Shown here: in pieces, positions 59,697-64,000 of the stretch
Layout of the letters: the number at the start of each line of letters is the position of its first letter
Position numbering within the stretch: the stretch's first letter is position 1
Origin: Rhizomonospora bruguierae
Lineage (GTDB): Bacteria > Actinomycetota > Actinomycetes > Mycobacteriales > Micromonosporaceae
Reading direction: 5' to 3'
NCBI RefSeq assembly: GCF_018397995.1
Contig: NZ_BBQH01000028.1
Span: 46,035-110,034 of the forward strand
Length of the DNA: 64,000 nucleotides
The notes under the pieces: generated by a model
Seen by the model: the letters and a program-made list of their open reading frames with translations, nothing else
The model's database searches: none
Told to the model about the DNA's origin: nothing
Made by a program: the position numbers and the translations under genes

Positions 59697-59733
59697 GTCC
59701 CGCGGCGTCCCGCGCATGTCCCGACCCGTCCCG
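59697..59733. promoter_or_regulatory. Four helically phased GTCCCG repeats
   Basis: GTCCCG occurs at 59697, 59707, 59718 and 59728, spaced 10, 11 and 10 bp, so all copies face the same side of the DNA helix. The array ends 41 bases before the kinase start and lies in the divergent promoter gap. This suggests a cooperative binding site, with the NarL-type regulator of the same operon as first candidate. Confidence 0.45.
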
Positions 59734-59773
59734 CGGATCTGCCCGGGCCGGGTTGAGGTAGCAGTATGGACCT

Positions 59774-61492
59774 GTGACCGGCTCCGTCGCAGACACGTCC
59801 GCGGTCGCCCGCGGCCTATCGCGCGGCGTCGTTGCCGCCGCGCTGGCTACGGCGGCGGGTATGACGCCGGGTCTCCTCGGATTCAGCGAGAGTGCGCTCC
59901 CGACCGGCGCCGTGCGTGGCCTGGGGTGGCCGGCGTTCGGGATCGTCGCGGCGCTGCTGTTGGACCGTGACCCGCGTTCTCGGCTCGGCAGATCCTTCGC
60001 CGCGTTGGCGGCTGTGCCGGCCGTGGTTGCGGTTGCGGCACTGCTGGCCCCCGATGAGCGGGTCGGGTGGTCACGCCTCGAACATTGGTGGGACCGGCTG
60101 GGAGTCACGCCTGTCGTCGCGACGCTCGCGGTGATCGCCTGGGGCGTGGACCGGGCCGCCGACCGCATGGCCCGGCGTCGCCTGTTCTGGCTGGTCGTGT
60201 GCTCGGCCGCGCTGGTCGGGACGATCCTGGTGGCGTCTGTCAGCGCCGGTCCGCGGGGGGAGGCGGTGGTGACGACCCTGGGCCTGTGGGCCGTGGCCGG
60301 CGTGGTCTACCGGCTGGTGACGATCCGAGAGTTACGCCCCATCGATGAACCGCTGGTGGATGTCGTGATCGCGGCCGCGACGGTGGGGTGCGCGGCGGGT
60401 GTCGGGACCCTGGTTCGGATCGCCGGAACGCGCGCGGGCATTCCCGGGCCCGACGTGTCCGGTGCGTTTACCGCCGTCGTCACGGCGGGGCTGGTCATTC
60501 CGGCCGGGCTGTGGCTGCGACGGCTGTTCCTCCAGCGGCGCTACGGTCGCGGCACGTTGACCGCGGCCGACGTCGCCCAGATCACGTCCGATCTGCACAC
60601 CCTCACCGACGCCCGGGACCTGTTGGGCAAGGCCGCGGCGATGGTGGCCGCGGCGAGCGGACATCGGCAGATCGGCCTCGTCCTGGGCCCGGACGCGCCA
60701 GACGTGCCGCGGCACTGGGTGCTCTACCCGCTCGTCGTTGGCGGGGACCGGGTCGGCACCGCGTTCCTCGAACCGGCCCACCGGGAGGGGCCCGAGCCGC
60801 GGCAGCAGCGCATCGTCGCCCAACTGCTGCCCACGGTGTCGCTCGTGGCCAAGGCGGTCAGCCTCGCGGTCGAAGCCGATCACGCCCGCCGCGACGTGGC
60901 CCGCCAACGCGAGGCCGAGCGGGCCCGCATTCTCGGCGACCTGCACGACGGCCTCGGCCCGGTCCTCGTCGGGATGAGCATGCGGGTGCGTGCCGAACTG
61001 CGCCAACAGCCGACGCCGTTACTGGAGGCGTTCGCGAGCGACCTGGCCGACTGCCGCAGCGACCTGCGCCGCATCGTCTCGGGACTCACCCCGTCGGTGC
61101 TGGACGACGGCGACCTCACCACCGCGCTGCGACGCCTCATCGGCTCGTTCGCCGGCCATGGCCCAACGGTTGCGCTGGATATCCGGGTGAATGACAACCT
61201 CGCTCCGGAGATCGCGGTAGCCGTATACCGGTCGGTCGCCGAAGGCGTCACCAATGCCTTACGCCATGCCCGCGCCGGGCAGGTGTCCGTGAAGGTCCAC
61301 ACCGTAGCCGACGGCCGGGTCACCGTCGACGTTCACGACGACGGGATCGGCGGCCCGATCGTCTGGGGCGTCGGCCTGTCGTCGCTGCGGCGGCGCGCGC
61401 ACGACCTCGGCGGCACCGTGCGGGTTGCCGCCGACCACCGGGCAGGAACCCGGCTGCACCTGGAACTGCCGACAAGGAAGCTGACCACGTGA
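59774..61492 (+). CDS. Sensor histidine kinase, NarL/DesK type (HisKA_3)
   Basis: A 572-residue membrane kinase. The first 240 residues carry several hydrophobic helices (FGIVAALLLDRDP, AVPAVVAVAALLAP, LFWLVVCSAALVGTILVAS). A GAF-like linker region follows, with KAAAMVAAASGHRQIGLVLG. The HisKA_3 dimerisation motif is RILGDLHDGLGPVLVGM with His391 as phosphorylation site. The HATPase_c domain has EGVTNALRHARAG and DDGIGGPIVWGVGLSSLRRRA. It starts at GTG 59774 with no good ribosome site, so it may be leaderless. Its stop overlaps the start of the response regulator (GTGA). The signal is unknown. Confidence 0.88.
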   Translation: MTGSVADTSAVARGLSRGVVAAALATAAGMTPGLLGFSESALPTGAVRGLGWPAFGIVAALLLDRDPRSRLGRSFAALAAVPAVVAVAALLAPDERVGWSRLEHWWDRLGVTPVVATLAVIAWGVDRAADRMARRRLFWLVVCSAALVGTILVASVSAGPRGEAVVTTLGLWAVAGVVYRLVTIRELRPIDEPLVDVVIAAATVGCAAGVGTLVRIAGTRAGIPGPDVSGAFTAVVTAGLVIPAGLWLRRLFLQRRYGRGTLTAADVAQITSDLHTLTDARDLLGKAAAMVAAASGHRQIGLVLGPDAPDVPRHWVLYPLVVGGDRVGTAFLEPAHREGPEPRQQRIVAQLLPTVSLVAKAVSLAVEADHARRDVARQREAERARILGDLHDGLGPVLVGMSMRVRAELRQQPTPLLEAFASDLADCRSDLRRIVSGLTPSVLDDGDLTTALRRLIGSFAGHGPTVALDIRVNDNLAPEIAVAVYRSVAEGVTNALRHARAGQVSVKVHTVADGRVTVDVHDDGIGGPIVWGVGLSSLRRRAHDLGGTVRVAADHRAGTRLHLELPTRKLTT

Positions 61493-62160
61493 TCAAAGTG
61501 ATGGTGGCCGACGATCACCCGATCGTGCTCGCCGGGCTGTCGGCGCTGGTTCAATCCGACAGCGACCTGGAACTCGTCGCGGCGGCCCGTTCGGCCGCCG
61601 AGGCACTCGGCGTGTCCACCGAGCCCGACATCGCCGTGCTCGATCTCCACCTCCCCGACAGCGACGGCATCAGCCTCGGCGCCGCGCTCAAGCGACGCTG
61701 GCCGCGGCTACGCGTGGTCGTGTTCACCATGCACGCCGATGACCGGTCGGTCATTCGCAGCCTCGGCTCGGGTCTGGACGGCTACCTGCTCAAAGACTCC
61801 GATCCGGAGGACGTACTCGCCGCGATCCACTCCGCCGCACGCGGCACCCTGGTGCTCGGCCGCGGCGCGCAAGCCGCAGTCGTCGCGGCCGCCACAGCCG
61901 CACCCCCACCCACCTCGCTATCCATGTTGGACTCACGCGACCTGGAGATCCTCGGACTGCTCGCTCAGGGCCTACCCACCTCGCAGGTCGCCGCGCGCCT
62001 GTTCCTCGCACCGAAGACCATCCGCAACCGCGTCTCGGACATGCTCGACAAGCTCGGCGTCTCCACCCGCGACGAGGCAATCATGCTTGCCCGGTCATGC
62101 GGACTGGGCAACCGGCCGAACCGAACCGGGCAAGAAGCCCGCGAGCAGCCAGAACCATGA
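61489..62160 (+). CDS. Response regulator, NarL/FixJ family
   Basis: A 223-residue two-component regulator. The receiver has the acidic pair (VADDHPIVLAGL), phosphoacceptor Asp52 in IAVLDLHLPDSDG and the conserved Lys in YLLKDSDPEDV. The C-terminal LuxR HTH reads LEILGLLAQGLPTSQVAARLFLAPKTIRNRVSDML. An Ala/Pro linker (AAATAAPPPTS) joins the halves. It is translationally coupled to the sensor kinase (GTGA). It probably recognises the phased repeats upstream of the kinase, giving autoregulation; this is an inference. Confidence 0.92.
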   Translation: MIKVMVADDHPIVLAGLSALVQSDSDLELVAAARSAAEALGVSTEPDIAVLDLHLPDSDGISLGAALKRRWPRLRVVVFTMHADDRSVIRSLGSGLDGYLLKDSDPEDVLAAIHSAARGTLVLGRGAQAAVVAAATAAPPPTSLSMLDSRDLEILGLLAQGLPTSQVAARLFLAPKTIRNRVSDMLDKLGVSTRDEAIMLARSCGLGNRPNRTGQEAREQPEP

Positions 62161-62241
62161 CGATCCGGGAGGCGCTGACAGTCACGCGGGCGCCATGATC
62201 GCCTTTGCGCCGGTCGAGTCGGCCCGGCGCGAGGAGCGGTA

Positions 62242-62276
62242 GGGCCCGCTCCCCCGCCGGGAGAGGAGCGGGGCCC
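62242..62276. terminator. Bidirectional hairpin
   Basis: GGGCCCGCTCC and GGAGCGGGGCCC pair with one bulged base around a 12-nt loop, in the gap between the convergent response regulator and Ohr-type genes. Confidence 0.5.
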
Positions 62277-62281
62277 GTGTG

Positions 62282-62710
62282 TCACAGCTGCGTGCCGTTG
62301 ACCACCAATGCCACGTCGATGTTGCCGCGGGTGGCATTGGAGTATGGGCAGACCTGATGTGCCGCCGCGACCAGCTCGACCGCCTGCTCGTCGGTGACCG
62401 ACGGCAGTGAGATCTGCAGTTCGACCTCGAGCTTGAAGCGGCCGCCGTCGCTCGGGAGCAGGGAGACCGACGAGTCGATCTTCGCGTCGTCGGCCTTGCG
62501 CCCGCCACGCTGCCCGACCAGGGCGAGCGTCGTGCCGAAGCAGGCGGCGTAGCCGATCGCGAAGAGCTGCTCGGGGTTGGCGCCCGCACCGTCTCCGCCC
62601 AACTCCTTGGGCTGCCGCAAGTTCAGGTCCAGCCGTCCGTCCGATGTGCGCCCGCGGCCGTTCCTGCCCCCGGCGACGTGCGCCTGCGCCGTGTACAGCG
62701 CCTTGGTCAT
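62282..62710 (-). CDS. Organic hydroperoxide resistance protein (Ohr/OsmC family)
   Basis: A 142-residue thiol peroxidase of the OsmC/Ohr family. Both catalytic cysteines are present: Cys58 in GYAACFGTTL and Cys121 in HQVCPYSNATRGN. The N-terminal strand YTAQAHVAGGRNGRGRTSDG is typical of Ohr rather than OsmC. It reduces organic and fatty-acid hydroperoxides, normally using lipoylated partners. ATG 62710 follows GGGGAG by six bases; a TTG two codons upstream is unlikely. No MarR-type OhrR gene is adjacent, and an HxlR gene lies about 440 bases away on the other strand. Confidence 0.9.
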   Translation of the reverse strand: MTKALYTAQAHVAGGRNGRGRTSDGRLDLNLRQPKELGGDGAGANPEQLFAIGYAACFGTTLALVGQRGGRKADDAKIDSSVSLLPSDGGRFKLEVELQISLPSVTDEQAVELVAAAHQVCPYSNATRGNIDVALVVNGTQL

Positions 62711-62774
62711 CCCCAACTCCCCTCGTTGCTACCTGAATTTGAACTTGTCACTTTAAAACCAAGAAGTCAAGGGT

Positions 62775-62780
62775 TAGAGT
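62775..62780 (+). promoter_or_regulatory. Predicted -10 box upstream of the truncated hydrolase
   Basis: The divergent gap 62711-62843 is locally AT-rich (TTTAAAACCAAGAAGTCAAG). It contains TAGAGT at 62775, a plausible -10 about 65 bases before the ATG at 62844. The same hexamer occurs before the HxlR gene. No perfect operator palindrome was found. Confidence 0.35.
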
Positions 62781-62843
62781 CATCGCCACGACGACCGGGG
62801 AGCCGAACTGGTGCTACCCCCTGCTTCGCAAGGAGGATCCCCG

Positions 62844-63137
62844 ATGACCACGTTCGTCCTCGTCCACGGCGCCTGGCACGGCCCATGGACGTGGGACCGG
62901 GTCGTCCCGCTGCTGCACGCCGCCGGGATGCGCACTCTCACCCCGGGGGACCGGATCGCCGGGACAGCCGTCTACTGCCGGCCGCAGACGTACCCGTTCG
63001 ACCGGTTCGGCGAGGCCGTGGGATACCAGACACTCGCGCTGGACGGCCCGCACGACGTGTTGCTGACCCACCCAAAGTCGCTCGCCCGACTGCTCCTGGA
63101 AGCTCGCCCGTTCAAGAACGGGAAGCACGAAGCCTAG
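62844..63137 (+). CDS. Internally deleted alpha/beta hydrolase
   Basis: A 97-residue protein that joins the two ends of an alpha/beta hydrolase. The start (TTFVLVHGAWHGPWTWDRV) holds the first strands and the oxyanion HG motif. After MRTLTPGD it passes directly to sequence normally near the C-terminus (YPFDRFGEAVGYQTLALDG, then PHDVLLTHPKSLARLLLE), including the His of the catalytic triad region. The middle, about 130 residues with the nucleophile Ser, is missing, so it should be inactive. AGGAGG precedes ATG 62844 by eight bases and the frame is intact, which indicates a precise in-frame deletion. It is the second truncated hydrolase in this window. Confidence 0.65.
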   Translation: MTTFVLVHGAWHGPWTWDRVVPLLHAAGMRTLTPGDRIAGTAVYCRPQTYPFDRFGEAVGYQTLALDGPHDVLLTHPKSLARLLLEARPFKNGKHEA

Positions 63138-63140
63138 AGT
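63135..63140 (+). promoter_or_regulatory. Predicted -10 box of a leaderless HxlR transcript
   Basis: TAGAGT overlaps the stop codon of the hydrolase fragment and ends six bases before GTG 63147. No ribosome site is present. That spacing fits an mRNA starting at the GTG itself. Confidence 0.35.
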
Positions 63141-63146
63141 AATGAA

Positions 63147-63818
63147 GTGGAACAGCGAACGTACAACCAGTACTGCGCGACCGCGCGCACCCTCGACATC
63201 ATTGGTGAACGCTGGACGCTGCTGCTGATCCGCGAACTGCTGACCGGGCCCAAGCGCTTCGGCGACCTACAGACCAGCCTGCGCGGCCTCGGCACCGGCC
63301 TGCTCGCCGCCCGGCTGAAACACCTGGAACGCGAGGGACTCGCGCACAAGATCACGCTCCCACCGCCGGCCCGCACCCCGGCATACGCGCTCACCGAGGC
63401 CGGCGAGGAACTCGGCCCAGCCGTCCTGGCGTTGGCCCGGTGGGGCTTGAAGTGGGCGATGGGCGAACGGCGTGCGACCGAGACGTTCCACCCCGGCTGG
63501 GCGGTCCTCGGCCTACGGGCCTGCTTCGACGCCGAGGCCGCCGCCGGACTCCACGCGGTGTACGAGTTCCGCATCGATGACGAACCCTTCCACGCCCGCA
63601 TCGACAACGGCACGATCGAGGCTGTGCACGGACCCGCCCAAAACCCGGACGCCACCATCACGATCAGCAAGAACGCGTTCCTCCGCATGACCGGCCAAGG
63701 CCATACCCTCACCGACGCCATCGACAGCGGCGCCGCCTCGGCGTCCGGCGACGGCGAGGCCCTGCGCAGACTGAGGGGCCTGTTCCGGCTGCCGCCTCCG
63801 CACACCCGGGACCGTTGA
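63147..63818 (+). CDS. HxlR family regulator with SCP2-like C-terminal domain
   Basis: A 223-residue regulator. The N-terminal 110 residues are an HxlR winged helix (NQYCATARTLDIIGERWTLL and RFGDLQTSLRGLGTGLLAARL). Cys10 lies in the position used by thiol-sensing HxlR/QsrR proteins. The C-terminal part resembles an SCP2-type lipid-binding fold (ATITISKNAFLRMTGQGHTL; GDGEALRRLRGLFRL), which may sense a hydrophobic ligand. It starts at GTG 63147, nine bases after the hydrolase fragment. Likely targets are the hydrolase and its own gene. Confidence 0.87.
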   Translation: MEQRTYNQYCATARTLDIIGERWTLLLIRELLTGPKRFGDLQTSLRGLGTGLLAARLKHLEREGLAHKITLPPPARTPAYALTEAGEELGPAVLALARWGLKWAMGERRATETFHPGWAVLGLRACFDAEAAAGLHAVYEFRIDDEPFHARIDNGTIEAVHGPAQNPDATITISKNAFLRMTGQGHTLTDAIDSGAASASGDGEALRRLRGLFRLPPPHTRDR

Positions 63819-63860
63819 CCACAACGTAACCCAGCTCAACCAGCCACCCACCGAACATGC

Positions 63861-64000
63861 CAGGCCCTGCTCTCTCTGGTCATCATGGACGAGCCATCGT
63901 CCGCGCTCGACCCACGAGCCGAGGACGCCCTGTTCCAAGCCATCCGCGACCGCCAAGGCACCGCCACGACGATCCTGATCACTCACCGGCTAGCGGCTTG
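63861..64000 (+). pseudogene. ABC transporter ATP-binding remnant (Walker B to switch region)
   Basis: One frame reads QALLSLVIMDEPSSALDPRA, then DALFQAIRDRQGTATTILITH and RLAA to the window edge. This is the Walker B / D-loop / switch-His part of an ABC exporter ATPase. The residues that should precede it (LSGGQ, Q-loop, Walker A) are absent; the DNA before 63861 reads as non-coding after the HxlR stop. It is therefore a 5'-deleted remnant, possibly continuing beyond the edge. Confidence 0.55.

Noticed and set aside
1..64000. Transposase, integrase, tRNA or attachment-site signs of a mobile island
   Set aside because: None was recognised on either strand; the irregularities seen fit deletions and module exchange rather than an intact element.

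Overview
The window is high-GC actinobacterial DNA. GTG starts are common, operons overlap by ATGA or GTGA, and it carries SARP/AfsR-type regulators, WXG100 proteins and mycobacterial-style EccB/EccC/EccD. Gene content and style fit a Micromonosporaceae-like or Streptomyces-like soil actinomycete; the family is an inference. No rRNA, tRNA, insertion sequence or CRISPR array was recognised.

Layout. (1) 1-3.6 kb: the end of a NitT/TauT-type ABC importer (permease tail and lipoprotein), a LysR regulator and a convergent YeiH-type membrane protein. (2) 3.6-12.2 kb: small redox and detoxification operons (epoxide hydrolase, short-chain dehydrogenases, isochorismatase-like hydrolase, cupin, quinol monooxygenase-like protein, NmrA-like protein) with TetR and XRE regulators. 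Two promoters here share a 65-66 bp element built on a 19-bp palindrome. Several genes look broken or fused by deletion. (3) 12.2-19.8 kb: one leftward operon encoding a Baeyer-Villiger-type flavin monooxygenase, a five-gene branched-chain-amino-acid-type ABC importer, a SnoaL-like protein and a carboxymuconolactone decarboxylase-like protein. A 21-bp palindrome lies over its predicted promoter. It looks like an uptake and oxidation cassette for an unknown small organic compound.

(4) 19.8-32.7 kb: a glycosyltransferase and a leftward three-gene unit (YbaB-like, WXG-like, and a 3467-residue Rhs protein). The Rhs protein has two separate RHS/YD shells, with a papain-fold (Tox-PL-like) toxin candidate and an OmpA-like segment between them. 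(5) 32.9-50 kb: a divergent rightward type VII secretion (ESX-like) operon: two WXG100 proteins, a lysine-rich helical protein, a WXG protein with a Pro/Gly-rich tail, a small charged protein, EccC, EccD, EccB, a large protein with a possible degenerate ADP-ribosyltransferase fold, a beta-helix/AAA+ fusion, and a second YbaB-like protein. Mycosin and EccE are not seen. The likely logic is that the type VII machine exports the WXG-fronted Rhs toxin.

(6) 50-59 kb: four regulators (two SARP-ATPase-TPR proteins, an XRE-NB-ARC-TPR protein and a LuxR-type protein with no phosphoacceptor Asp) placed beside the secretion locus. (7) 59-64 kb: a small membrane protein, a NarL-type two-component pair with four helically phased GTCCCG repeats upstream, an Ohr-type peroxidase, an internally deleted alpha/beta hydrolase, an HxlR regulator, and a headless ABC ATPase remnant at the right edge.
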